A DNA stretch of 64,000 nt from Polyporus tsugae (Eukaryota > Basidiomycota > Agaricomycetes > Polyporales > Polyporaceae). This document shows, piece after piece, positions 47,345-58,920 of the stretch (positions are counted from its first letter, which is position 1; every line of letters begins with the position of its first letter). The notes beneath the pieces were generated by a model, which saw only the letters and a list, made by a program, of their open reading frames with translations, ran no database searches and was not told the DNA's origin. The stretch spans positions 4,712,001 through 4,776,000 of the forward strand of contig JAHRBS010000004.1 in assembly GCA_024305745.1 (NCBI GenBank). Direction: 5' to 3'. Made by a program: the position numbers and the translations under genes.

Positions 47345-48010
47345 CTAACAAAGTCTGCCAGAATGACAACAACCAACATCACGAAGGCGGAGGGTGTAGG
47401 AGATGGGCGGCCAAGCCTCAGGATTCTCCACTTGATGGCGGATGACTGCCTGAGCAAAACTGATTTGATCACATCATTAATATGCTTGTCTTCAACGCAC
47501 GTCGCAAGCATGCTCACTGTGGAATCAATAGGTCAGCAATCCAGGCGTCCCCTGATCGCATGTTGACCACATGCTCCCCACGTTCAGCCCGCCTCATGAC
47601 CAAAATGTCGCCATGAAAGGGAATACTCCCAGGGGCATCGATAGGCATGGCAAGATTAATAGACAGGCGAGGGTGGGACTTGAAAAAGATTCGGAATTGA
47701 TGGTGTTGGGATCCTTCCATAACAATGATGTTGCAGTCATGGATGTAAGGCTGGATGTGGTTCTGGTGGAAGTAGTATTTGGGTACAGGATATCTCTGCG
47801 TGCCATCATCGTGTGTAGGAAGATGGACTTGACGAGGTGAGATATCTCGCATGGTGTATAGGCGGGCCAATAACCTGAGTTCGCGCGTCTGCCTGCCAGT
47901 CAGCATATGAACAGTGAACACAAAGCCGTAGAGGATGACTTACTTCGCGTGAAGCGCATGGTTGGGTGCGAGAACTTACCATTGCGAGGGAAGATGAGGG
48001 ATAGCATCCA
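47345..48010 (-). pseudogene. Second copy of transposon-linked gene B (5'-truncated)
   Basis: The sequence 47,300-48,010 repeats 34,420-35,130 with a few per cent differences. It holds the same PVPKYYFHQNHIQPYIHDCN to WIADLLIP block, the same 3' intron, and a last exon FAQAVIRHQVENPEAWPP ending TAG at 47,345. The N-terminal DNEEFIGW block and the upstream module are missing; similarity stops near 48,010-48,040. A truncated duplicate, probably not expressed as a full protein. Confidence 0.65.
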
Positions 48011-48385
48011 GCACCAAGAGCAAACTGTGCAAAGGAGAGCCTTTTGACCTCAAGAGTTATGGAGTTACACACTGGAGCATCTCATGATCCGCCAAAGACA
48101 ATTACAGCTTACCCTCAGCGGAATCCGTGGTGCGGATGCGTGTGTACCACAGCGGTCGACAATAGGACTCCAAACAATGACAATAGTGCCATCATTGCTG
48201 TAGTCATCAACGGTGATCCTCGCCCGGTCAGTGGTAGCCCTGGCCGGGTCGATGGAAGCCAAGCTCTTGCTCGTTTTGCAGTAGTCCGTGCGGTAATCTT
48301 CATCCGGTCAGTGGTAGCCAGAAACAGTGGGATATATTGAGTAGGAGCAGTCACCCTCTGGTCAACACCGAGAGGATTACGGAGA
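48011..48385. other. Spacer with two dyads, target region of Copia copy 2
   Basis: Contains AGCGGTCGACAAT (48,150) and CTGGTCAACACCGAG (48,360). No gene is seen. Confidence 0.35.
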
Positions 48386-48390
48386 TGAGA
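48386..48390. repeat. Target-site duplication of Copia copy 2, left (TGAGA)
   Basis: TGAGA directly before the element is repeated at 54,386-54,390 directly after the hairpin terminus, showing both outer ends were joined by integrase in one event. Confidence 0.9.
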
Positions 48391-48923
48391 TGATGAACTC
48401 GAGGCTGTGAGGGCAAGGGTTCCGACTGTAAGTCAAACACAAAGAGATCTTCAGTCAGTGAGTGAACGACTTGATTGTATGTTACCAAGTACCTGTAAGT
48501 CAAACACAAGGAGACTAAGGTAAAGTCAGTAACTACAAGTAAGAGAGAGGCATGTATAGTACTTACTCTTCAATCAGTGAGTGAACGACTGAAGAGCAGG
48601 AGCAGAGAATGCAGTCCTTATATACTACAGTAGAGAGTGCATGAGTAAGCGATAAAGAAGTCACATGTATGCATGAGTAAGACAATGAGTAAAGGATTGT
48701 GCAATATTGCACCATAGAGTGAGTAAGCATAGAACTACCTAGACTATTCTAGAGCAGTATGGATTGTCCAAGAAGATTCCAGACATCTCCGGACCTCTAC
48801 AACAATAGTATGAAAGAGAAACCTAAATACAGTAAGTAAGATGCATAGCATTGGCTAAGCGCCATGTGGTCGCATAGCCTCGTGTCCGGATAAGTCCGTA
48901 TCCTAATAGCTCAAAGTCCAACA
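48391..48923 (-). repeat. 3' LTR, Copia copy 2
   Basis: 533 bp with the same TATA box, intron-containing and intron-less units as copy 1, with a few substitutions. Confidence 0.95.
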
Positions 48924-48950
48924 CTCCCACTCAATTTATGCAGCGATGAA

Positions 48951-51900
48951 TCAAGCGCCAAGGCCAATGCTGTCACAGAACTTCTCGATGATCGAAAATG
49001 GGACGTTCTTTGTGAGGGCATCAGCGAGTTCATCTGCTGAAGCGACATGAAAGATGTCAACTTGACCCGCTGCGTAGAACTCGCGGATGAAGTGATACCA
49101 AACTTCCACGTGCTTGGTTCGACGTTCCACAACTGGATTGACAGCGAGGAAGATCATGCCTCAATTGTCGACAAAGAGAGAAGTGGGGAAGTCCATCTCA
49201 TATCCAAGTTCAGTGGAGAAAGTCCTGAGCCATGCCATCTGATGACAAGTGTCGGAGGCTGCTTTGTACTCCGCTTCAGTTGAGGAAAGCGAAATAGTAG
49301 GCTGACACCTTGAGACCCAAGAAATGGCAGCACCGGCCATCAAGAAGAGCATGCCCGAAGTGGAATGCCAATTGTCCTTGTCTTCAGCCCAGTCTGAGTC
49401 CGAGTAAGCAACCAGACCATCATTGGAAGTGCCTTTGTAACGGATCTTGAAAGACTTGGTCCCTTGCAAGTAGCGCAGGATGTAACAGGCGTAGTTCCAG
49501 TGGTCAGGTGATGGATTGAAAAGGTAGCGTGAAAGACGAGTCACGGCAAAGGAAATGTCTGGTCGCATTCCAAGCATGATGTACATGAGACTGCCAATGA
49601 GGCTCTGATAACGCTTCCGGTTGGCATCAGATGCAACTCCGTCGTAGCTGACGAGAACTGCTCCAGCAAGAAGGGGAGTATGCGATGAGTTACAGTCAGC
49701 CATATGGAACCGCTCGAGAACAGACTGGATGTACTCTTCCTGGTCAATGTCAATGATGCGAAGAGCGCGATCACGATGAATGCAAAGACCAAGGAAGCGC
49801 TGTACTGGACCTAAGTCTGTCATCTTGTACTGTCTGCTGAGTGTCCGTTTGACGGTCTTGATGTGATTTCTGTTGTCGCCAAACATAAGTAGATCATTGA
49901 CATAAAGAACCACAATGGTGACTGAGTTCCCCCTCTGTCGCCAATATAGGTATATGCCAGCATCAGAGTACGTCTGTGTAAAGCCCAGGTTGAGAAGGGA
50001 TTGGTGGATCTTCACGTTCCATTGACGTGACGCCTGCTTAAGACCATAGATAGCCTTCTTAAGTAGACAGACGTAATCCTCCTTTCCAGGAATGGCCCAA
50101 CCTTCGGGTTGTTCCATGTAGATCTCTTCCTCAAGATCACCATTCAGAAACCCGGTTTTGACATCCATGGCTTCCATCTCCCAGTCCTCAAGCAAAGCGT
50201 GTGCTGTAAGGTACCGGATAGATTCATACCGTGCGACAGGAGAGAAGGTTTCATTATAGTTCTCCCCCCATATCTGGGTGAAACCGCATGCAACCAAATG
50301 AGCCTTAAGACGACCGTCGTGCTTCTCATCATAGATCCAACAATAAGAGACAACAGGTTTGTGCTTAGGGCGAGGAACCAGAATCCAGGTCTTGTTCTCC
50401 ATAAGGGAGTCGTACTCCACCTTCTCTGCAGCATGCCACTGATCTGACTTGGGCGAGCGCAAGGCATCGTAACAATTACGAGGAACACCTGGTTTGTACT
50501 GTGCAGCATTCAAGAAGAGGTTAATGAATGCCGCTTCCGCTTCATCTGGATCAGCAGGTAGAGGATTGTCAAGGGGAAGGGGAGGCTCGATGTTTCCATC
50601 AGGACGAGTATGTGCATCGACCTGAGAGGGATGATCAAAGCCTTCAGCCTCAGTGTTATCCTTCTTCCAAAGATCATTCCAACCAGCCCCCTCTTGCTGC
50701 GAACGTCGGGGAGGTACTCCCACTGGAGGGTGACGAGAGCGCGAGTGACAAGGAGCTTGAGGAACGACGGGTGGTGGATCCTGCTGTTCAGCGGGTTCTG
50801 GTTCTGGTTGCTTGTTTGGTGCGACCTCAGGTTCAGGTTGAACAGGAGGTTGTGCGGGACCAACATCAGGATGGATGTCGGCTGGCAGTGGTATCTCGAG
50901 TTCAGGGACTCAATCATCACTGTCTGAGGAAGAGTCTGAATCAGACGACCTGGAGTCGTCCAAATGATGACCTGGGAACGGACTATCCCCTGGGGTAACA
51001 GGGCAATTGCCAGGTTCCTTACGTGCAGGAAAGACACTCTCATCGAAGATCACATTGCGAGATACAACGAAGGAGTGCTGCGCTGGGTTCCAGAAAACGT
51101 ACCCCTTGGTACCAGCAGTGTAACCAACAAACGTCATCTCGAGTGCCTTCTTCTCAAGTTTATGACAATGGGCCTTTTGCACGTGAACACAGGCTTTACA
51201 GCCAAACACCCTAAAGTACGAGATGTCTGGGGCTTTGCCACTCCAGAGCTCGATGGGTATACGCCACTTGTGGCGACACATCGGTTGACGATTGTACAGA
51301 TGGATGGCACAGGCAACAGCAAGTTCCCAGAAACCGTGACTAAGGCCGGCTTGGTGAAGCATTGCCATTGCCTTGTCTGTGATGGTACAGTTCCAGCGTT
51401 CAGCGCGTCCATTCTGTTGTGGCAAGTCAGGTGTCGACTTATGGTGCTCGATCCCGTGTGTCTTCAGAAGCTCAGTGAACTCCTTCGACGTGTATTCCGT
51501 TCCTCGATCAGAGCGAACCCTCTTGATCTTGTGACCAGTCTGATTCTCGGCCCAAACCTTGAACTCCAAGAACAATTTGTGGGCTTCGTTCTTGTGCTTA
51601 AGGTAGTATGTGACACCAAGACCAGAATAGTCATCAATGAAAGAGACAAAGTAGAGGTTCTTGCCATTGACCGATTGAGTGCGCATTGGTCCATCCTCAT
51701 CGGTGTGGACGAGTTCGAGAGGACGAGTAGCGCGCTTCTGAGATGGAGGAAATGGAAGATGATGGGATTTGCCCCACGCACAACCTTTACAGGCTTCAGC
51801 GTTGGTGGGCTTGGGATCGATAGTTGGAGCACCTTTGGTTTTAGTCAGCAACTTCTTCATTGCTTCCTCACTCGGATGTCCAAGTCGACGGTGCCATGTC

Positions 51901-53726
51901 TGGTAGTCTGTGACTGCAGGATGGACAGAGGAGTCCAGCACGAGTTCCGCCTTGATCTCGAGGACCATGTTATAGACATTCGAGCAAGTGACGTACTCAG
52001 CTTCGAGTATCTTGGTTCCAAGAGTAATTGTCAAGTCCGATTGTGGCGGGCTCACTAACCGCCATGTATAAATACACATTCGCTCGGCACTCTGGACAAG
52101 AGTATGGCCTTTTCGCTCAACAGAACCTGTGGTGAATAGCCTACATCCGACCTGAGGAACGTAGATGAGGTTGTTCAACTCAGTCTCAATTCACTGATCA
52201 TCAACACAAACACGACCTCGAACCGTCCCAGCACCTAGGCCTTGAATTTGAGTACCATTGGCCGTGGTTGAGAAGAGCATGGGAGTATTGAAAGGTTTAT
52301 AGGTCGAGAAGTCGTTCATGTTGAATTTAATGTGCTCCGATGCACCTGAATCCATCAGCCAAGTTGTCGAGTTGTATCCCTCAAGGGCCAAAGCCGCAAC
52401 ATAGTGGGACGCGATGATCGATTGCAGAGACTCAGCAGTGGATGTAGTTACAAGTACAGAAGCGACATTGTCCGTGGTGTTAGCGTTATGAGCATGCGAG
52501 GTGCCTTTGTCTTTGTCCTTTTTGCCATTGTTATTCCCCCCATTCTTCGGTTTCTTGTTGGGATACTTCTTCCAACAAGAAGACTCATTGTGTGTCTTAC
52601 CGCCACAGTGACCACAAGGGCCTTTCTTCTTGGGCTTGGTAGTAGACACGCGAGAGGCTGAAGAACCAATGGAGCCAGTCTTCCGCACACTTTCCTCGGA
52701 GATGGTCTTGTTGATGACCGTTTCGACCTTCAAGTCTTTCAACTCAATGGACGAGAGGAGGCCAGAGATGAGGGTGCGGTGAGACTCAGGGATCTTGGAA
52801 AGAACAAGGAGGGCCTTCATGTTCTCTTCCAACTTGAGTCTGCCGTCAGCAATGTCCTTTAGGCGAGCCTCAAGGCAACTGAGCTGATCCTTGAGTGACT
52901 TCTGATCCGAGAGACGTTCCATTCCGATGACTGCCTCGAACTTGCTCCAGGTGTCCGCAGCATCAGTCTTGCCAAGCTGGGACTTGAGGGTGGCCCACAT
53001 CTTGTGAGGCTTCTTGGGGTTGTCTGCATCGTCGAAGAGATAACGATGGAGGTCCTTGTCAGTGTGCATGACAATCGCACCAGTAGCCTTGTTCATGAGG
53101 TCAGTGCATCTTTGAGCAGCTGTCGCATCTGCGGGTGTGGTTCCCGGATCAGACTTGACAACGTCCCAGGCACCAACCATGATGAGGAAACCCTTCATCT
53201 GGGCAGACCAGTTAGGATACTGAGCAGAGGTTGCAAGGAGGGGAATGGAGTTGGCTTTGACGTTATCTCCCATGGTGATGGTAAGGAGGAAGAAGTCATT
53301 GTCGTCAGAGGTAAAGGATGGAGTTTCAAGAGGAGGGAGTTCTACGCTGAGTTGCGCAGGCGAGGACAAAGGAGAGTATGCGAGGAAAGTGGTTTCTTCA
53401 CCAGTTGGAGCGGGAAGAGGAGGAAGATCTGACAGAGACCTTGGAGATGATTCTTGGAGAGCTGAAACGGGTTCCCGAGCAGTTTCAAAATCTATGCTAG
53501 GTAGCTCTCCATGGAAGTTGTAACACAAGGGGCAGGGTGTAGTAGCACAGGGATACCAACCAGGATCGTTTGATTCCTCGTTGTAGTGGTAGTCCTGCCG
53601 CTCGTCGAGGTCAAAGATGTGAGGAAAGTTGACACAATCAGGACCTGATGACGTCGAATTGAAGTCTTTGTCAACAAGGTTCTTGACCTCTGATCCCGAA
53701 GAGTGGTCTGTCGGAGTCGGATCCAA
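48951..53726 (-). pseudogene. Copia Gag-Pol polyprotein, copy 2
   Basis: Same single frame and the same three UGA codons as copy 1 (between the blocks 53,726-52,191, 52,178-50,910, 50,723-49,161 and 49,157-48,951). It also shares YVND at the RT active site. Only a few residues differ from copy 1: Leu/Pro in Gag, Cys/Arg, Phe/Cys and Ile/Val in the integrase region. Confidence 0.93.
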
Positions 53727-54233
53727 AACAGCCTAGAGATTTGAAGCGCGATGTAGGAAGGGAGAGCTCTGTGCACAAGAGCGACGTAGATGGGAACACC
53801 TATTGAGGAGTGCCAAACTACAAGGAAGTTGGAGTTCCCTGCAGCCCAGATAGAAGTCGCCAACTATGCCCGTGAAGTCTAGATAGTGTATGTAAAAAGG
53901 CTATAGTAAGGAGGGTCCAAATGGTTGTCCTCCGGTCCTAACGACACTAATTGTCGCCGGTACAAGAGCTGGCGGGCGCAAGTGCGTGGCCTGGCTCAGG
54001 GATGCCTAAAACCCGTGTGCCTCGAAAGCACAATAGGTGGTACAGAGGGATATACAACTACTAGATAAAAGCGCTCAGGGGCACGGTGTGTGCAAAGTCA
54101 CCCTGGCAGCAGTGTCGGCGGGCACAGTCAAGAGCTAGAGGAAAGTGGGGGATGAGTGCACAGAGTGAGGGCAGTGGAAGTCGACAAAAGAGTTGTGCGC
54201 GCGAGGAGAGAGTTGATGAGTGACAAGGTCAGA

Positions 54234-54250
54234 GCGCAGGGCTCATAACC
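54234..54250 (-). other. Primer-binding site, Copia copy 2
   Basis: Minus strand reads GGTTATGAGCCCTGCGC next to the residual U5, identical to copy 1. Confidence 0.75.
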
Positions 54251-54385
54251 TGATGAACTCGAGGCTGTGAGGGCAAGGGTTCCGACTGTAAGTCAAACAC
54301 AAAGAGTCGTTCACTCACTGACTGAAGATCTCTTTGTGTTTGACTTATAGTCGGAACCCTTGCCCTTACAGCCTCGAGTTCATCA
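54251..54385. repeat. U5 hairpin terminus of Copia copy 2
   Basis: Arm 54,251-54,306 and arm 54,330-54,385 are inverted 56-bp copies of the U5 end with two mismatches; the 23-base loop (54,307-54,329) is in sense orientation. This replaces U3, R and part of U5 of the 5' LTR. Confidence 0.93.
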
Positions 54386-54390
54386 TGAGA

Positions 54391-55045
54391 TGACACGGTC
54401 GACACCGCTGCACATGAGTACTAGTGCAGAGAACTTGCATCCAGCAGTGGCCATCTGTCTGTTTGGCAGTATTGATTATGGGTGCTTAGATGCTGTGCAA
54501 TCTCATCCTCATGGTCGACGACGTCCTGAGTACCGGTACCATTGAGTACTGAACTGCACACATTGCTCACCCCATTTTATACATTGTACATCTACATCTA
54601 CTGTGGTATTGACCATGGCAGATCTCTGCGCCATGGCCTGGTGTCGACCATGGGTGTTGAACTGTCAGTTGATCTCTCCAGATTTTAGCCGCGGTGTTGA
54701 GCGCTGCCGACTTTGAGGGAAATGCAACACTGGACATGCGCGGCCAGAACCCGCAGCGGGCGTCCAACGATAAGATCATCCCACAGCGTATTTCTATGGT
54801 TCAGTAGGCAGACCGCGGCACAATTGGGCATCACTGACATTAGAAGGAGACAGCGACTCCTTGAACTCGCTGGTGTGCGACTCGATATGCCGTCCGGGCT
54901 TTGGATGTGCGTATCACGGTTATGAAGCCTTTATTCTAGTACATTTACGTGCGTTTACATACTATCGTCAAGAAGGCCGCGGGAGAACATAGTGATACCA
55001 GTCCATTCTTACTCCACTCTGACTCGTTGCTTCCCCTTGTCCTGG
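54391..55045. other. Spacer with several GGTGTYRACC dyads
   Basis: Dyads or half-dyads at about 54,397, 54,607, 54,642 (TGGTGTCGACCATGG) and 54,692. A CCATGGTCAA-type palindromic environment recurs. No gene is seen. Confidence 0.4.
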
Positions 55046-56160
55046 TTACAAATATCCTTCTGAGTGGGATATTAGTGTTAGCATGTAATAAAACAGACAG
55101 AGCAAGCATCGTACCAGTGCCTTCTTGAAGTCTTTGGGGTAATCGTTTCCCTGAGGTACCACTTGATTGATATGGAAGCAACTCGACGTGTACTTGAGAC
55201 GGAGGTGGATCGTATCGCGGATGGGCCAGCCATCCCTATACTGGTCCACTAGATCAGGGTGGTTTGCCTAGATCTAAAATCCTATGCGTGAGCATGATAT
55301 GCACGATATGGTAACGAGTGACTCACTAATCTTGTTAAGTCAGAGACGCGGCCCGTGGGTTGATTGAATGCGCTCAAGGAATGGTTGAGGTAATCCTGGA
55401 CGTAGGAATGGACCAATGTCTTGAGGGCCTTGGCCTGCGGCTCTGGCCATCCCAACACTACCTTCAGGGAATATCCGTGTCCGCGCTGGCGACAACCGAC
55501 CTCCCCTTCAGGCTTTGAGATCAGACCGTCCTTGTCGGGGATTGCCACCTTGGTGATTTCGATGTTGGCCTCCCCGTTGTCTAGTTCATCATCCTTGTCC
55601 TCTGGGTCCGCAGTTGGAAATCGAACACTCTTCGCCCAGCACAGAAGCCGCCTGCTTGGAGTTTCAGGGGGTGGAGGTGAGTCCTTGGCCATAGATGGTC
55701 CCGGCGTAGGCTGACAAGCGGGGGTAGGCTGACGAAGGGGTACAGGCTGGCGGGCGGGGGTAGGCTGCCGTGATCGAGCACGAGCTGTAGGGGGAGGCGA
55801 AGGAGGTGGGGATGTAATGTTCATGAAGTGGCGGATAGCTGCAGCGACAGCTAGTGTGGGTGGATGCTGTGTCCAGTCCAGACAATCCTGTTTGGGGGTA
55901 CCCCCACGCCGACCGATAGGGTATAGATATGGATGAACGTGGTTTCTGAGACTGAATGGGCGTAGCTCAGTGTTGAGCAACAGAGGTCGACGGCGGCAAA
56001 AGTATGATAGCTCAGTTTCGAGGGAAAGGATAGTCTGTGGAGGATGGGGAACAGTAGACTCAAAGAAAGCGGACTTGCATACAGGCAGCATCGTGTTTGT
56101 GAGAAGATGGCCGACATCAGGAAGTGTAGATATAATGATCATTCTGCCGGAGTGTAGCAA
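55046..56160 (-). CDS. Transposon-linked protein F
   Basis: Exon 1 starts at 56,160 (MLHSGRMIIISTLPDVG). It holds a Pro-rich tract with a degenerate repeat of PTPA-QP units, a basic/acidic segment ending DPEDKDDELDNG, and a helical block QAKALKTLVHSYVQDYLNH. A ~59-bp intron (donor GTGAGT, acceptor ending TAG near 55,269) joins DLTRL to ANHPDLVDQYRDGWPIRDTI and LRLKYTSS. The block combining P.L...Y...WP....I with a downstream helix is one I associate with unnamed Agaricomycete transposon-linked proteins. The C-terminal end is uncertain because another donor (GTACGA) lies near 55,112. A perfect dyad at 56,471 lies between this gene and the divergent WD40 gene. Confidence 0.45.
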
Positions 56161-56470
56161 ACCCCAATCAGCAACGATTTGTCTGGGCCCTCAACAACAA
56201 CAATAGATAGGGTATCTGACAACGGAATTACAGTGAGCGACAGTACAATAAGCAGCAGCGGCATACATGGAAACACCACAAAAGGGCTGCGGACCACGGA
56301 GACAAGAGTTCAGTTCATTAACAAAAGAACAATTGTATTGACAGACCCAGATGTTACATCGGTATTGAGTTAGTATGCAGACGCTGTGCTCAGAATAAAT
56401 TGCACCTTCCCCCGATGTTCCATATCATATAAGTTGCTGCTGTTGCTCCAAACTTCGCTATCATCTGGCC

Positions 56471-56488
56471 AGCGGTGTCGACCGCTGT
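56471..56488. promoter_or_regulatory. Perfect dyad CAGCGGTGTCGACCGCTG
   Basis: Seven-base arms CAGCGGT and ACCGCTG around the GTCG centre, 50 bp upstream of the WD40-like gene and ~310 bp upstream of the divergent gene F. Confidence 0.6.
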
Positions 56489-56537
56489 TTGGACTCTCTC
56501 TCTATCAGCTTCCAACACTTTTCCCTAATTCTCACCC

Positions 56538-58016
56538 ATGGAAGGGTTCATGCTTGGATTTGCAAGTCAGGTCCACAGCGATAGCGATGAGGACGACACC
56601 TCTCACTACAGATGCACGGCACGTATACCTGACATTGGACAAAAGATCCTTGCCATTGCCATGTCTCCCGATGGCCGGATGTGCGCATATGGGGGTGCGT
56701 ATAGTGATACATCTCATAACCATGGAGTTAACATGATTGGGTTGGAATCACAGGCAGCAGATGCCCTGAGGTCCGGACAGGGGGCACTGCTGGTCAACTC
56801 CTCGAAGTTCCACAATTCTTCGACGTCGTTGATGGCGTGGTGACGCAGATGAAGTGGATCAACCACAACAGTCTATCCATTGGCACCGCTTTTGGCTATC
56901 TCCATCTATGGTCTATGGCAGAGGTGCGTGGACCGTTAGATAGATACCCACGATCCTTACTAACCTACGCCAGACTCAATTCCATTCAGAGCTACGCTGC
57001 AGAGTGCGCGGCGGTGCCGAGATCACATCCATAGCTACGCGACGGAAAGGAAGCGTCTGGCGGATCGTAGTTGGAACCCTTGACTGTCACATTGTCGCTT
57101 TTGAATGGGTAGGGAAGGGCGACTTTCACCAACTCTTCGGGTTGGATAGCTTCACTGCCATTCCGAGAGCTCTGTCTTTCCAAGAAAATGGTAACATACG
57201 CATATTCAGTCTGCCTGATGGCTGCCTGTCAGTTCTGAATCGTGTATATGTCTGAGTTGGGGTTAACTGACAGGTCTATAGCCACTCCCTTGACGGCAGC
57301 ACGGGGAAACACCTGGATAAAACGATATGGCTGACCGACGTGATGTAAGTCATTGGCCATTCCGATATCCCATGCTCACTCACATCTTCCCAGTGGTTAT
57401 GCAACGGTTGATGAAAAGAGGGGACTTGTGCTCATCTGTCATATGGATGGCTTCAGCATGCACCAACTACCGACCCGTAACATCGAAGCAACATACTTAA
57501 CAGAACCGTCGCGAACAAACCTAAACCCATCATGTTCGCTGAGAACGGGTGCCGCGTGATCACCGGCAGTGATCACGGGAAGGTCTACGTTTTCAAGACC
57601 GAGGGCAGTAAACCAGTTGACATCCTGCAACATGCCATTGGGAACATGGTGCAGAGTATCACCGTACGTCATGTCAGTTTCCGTTACCAGTAATGGTGCA
57701 TGACACAGAATAGACTTACTGCAATGAAGAGTGGTCAACAATTGTCTGCGCCACATCCTCTGATGATGGTGGGTGCCCCCCATTGGTATTGTTTTGGGTA
57801 TGCCGCACTGGCTCCAAGCGCAATCCCTCCACCACCAAGCAACTCGAGTCCGGCGGGAGACACGGGAAACACAATGATCGTGCAACATTTTGGTCCGCTG
57901 TAAGATCTGTGATGGGGCAGGCGGTTGACTTCTTGTGGAAGGCAGTGGTGGGCGTCCTCATACTGTTCGCAATGATAGTCCTAGTGAGTGAACACTTCTC
58001 AGTGACACAAATATGA
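56538..58016 (+). pseudogene. WD40-like protein with C-terminal membrane helix
   Basis: Start MEGFMLGFASQVHSDSDEDD. WD-like blades follow in several exons: ILAIAMSPDGRMCAYGG, VVTQMKWINHNSLSIGTAFGYLHLW, TSIATRRKGSVWRIVVGT, FSLPDGC joined to HSLDGSTGKHL, GYATVDEKRGLVLI, and FAENGCRVITGSDHGKVYVFK, the last being the signature of a WD40 family linked to transposons in Agaricomycetes. The last exon encodes a hydrophobic helix (FLWKAVVGVLILFAMIVLV) near the C-terminus, so the protein is probably membrane-anchored. A one-base frameshift seems to lie near 57,500, before the KPIMFAENG block; a small intron is the alternative. Confidence 0.65.
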
Positions 58017-58204
58017 CGCTGACATACCTCAAAGTGGTCTGGATTGCCAGGATCGCACAGTTTGATTTGGGAAGAATATGTCCAGCCTGGTCTGTGGCAA
58101 TTAGTCATAGACGTGTTACAATAGAGGCTATTGAACAGAATGTGAAGACGCTCCTTACCTATTGATGTGGCACTTCCCCTCCTCTGAATGTCCGATGAGG
58201 GCCG

Positions 58205-58660
58205 GCTGGCTCTCACTGCGGTCAACACCGCAGAAAGAGACGTAGAAGTCTGACCGCGGTCAACACTGTAGCCAGATGTGCCATCCTTGGCGGCAAGGAG
58301 AGGGTGGCGACCATCGGCGAGGAGAGTAGTGGATGAGGAGGACGATAAGTGAAGACGGTGAGGAGAGGGGTGGATGAGGAGGACGAGTGAAGACGATCTC
58401 GGAGTCAATGTCCGTAGTCCGTCAGCTGCCGATGTTCCCACGGACACATGCCAGGCGCCTAGCCGACATCGCCCGACAATTCTCGACTTCGACATTGAAT
58501 TTGTCTGGATCATCTACCACCGTCCACCCGTCGTCCTCTCCACCCAGTCGCCACCACCTTCATCCATCCCCTGCCTTTCACTCTAGTGTCGACCATTGTG
58601 AAACACTTCTACCCCTCCTTGTTGTCCCACATTACTTCACTTTGGTGTTGACCATTGTGG
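58205..58660 (+). promoter_or_regulatory. GGTGTYRACC module, copy M58
   Basis: Dyads CTGCGGTCAACACCGCAG (58,216-58,233), CGCGGTCAACACTG (about 58,255), AGTGTCGACCA (58,585) and TGGTGTTGACCA (58,643-58,654). The middle is pyrimidine-rich. It stands upstream of relic gene A', mirroring the module upstream of gene A. Confidence 0.7.
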
Positions 58661-58920
58661 AACAACTCGACCGATCTTCCACTACTCCTGCGGCCTTTCC
58701 CTCACTCTATTGTCGGGCTTCGTCTCTGCGCCTCTCGGCTTTGCTAGTTTTAGTTGCATATTGGTATGTCTGACTGTCATTCCCTATTTGTCATTGCTCA
58801 TTCTGTTCCAGGAAGCCATTTGAAGTCTCTGCCCTTGTCGTACAATCTCTCGGACTCCTCCGCCCACGTATGTGTCAAACTCTGGATTTCATGTGTCCGG
58901 CTGACTTGTCTTCCAGCAGC

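Larger units (their letters stand above)
48391..54385 (-). mobile_element. Ty1/Copia LTR retrotransposon, copy 2, with abnormal 5' end
   Basis: Minus-oriented sister of the element at 11,504, with a normal 533-bp 3' LTR (48,391-48,923) and near-identical interior. The 5' LTR is missing: after the primer site (54,234-54,250) only 56 bp of U5 are present, then a 23-bp loop, then the same 56 bp in opposite orientation. Both outer ends are therefore U5 ends (TGATGAAC ... GTTCATCA). TGAGA duplications flank the whole. It cannot transcribe itself from the missing U3 promoter. Confidence 0.95.
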
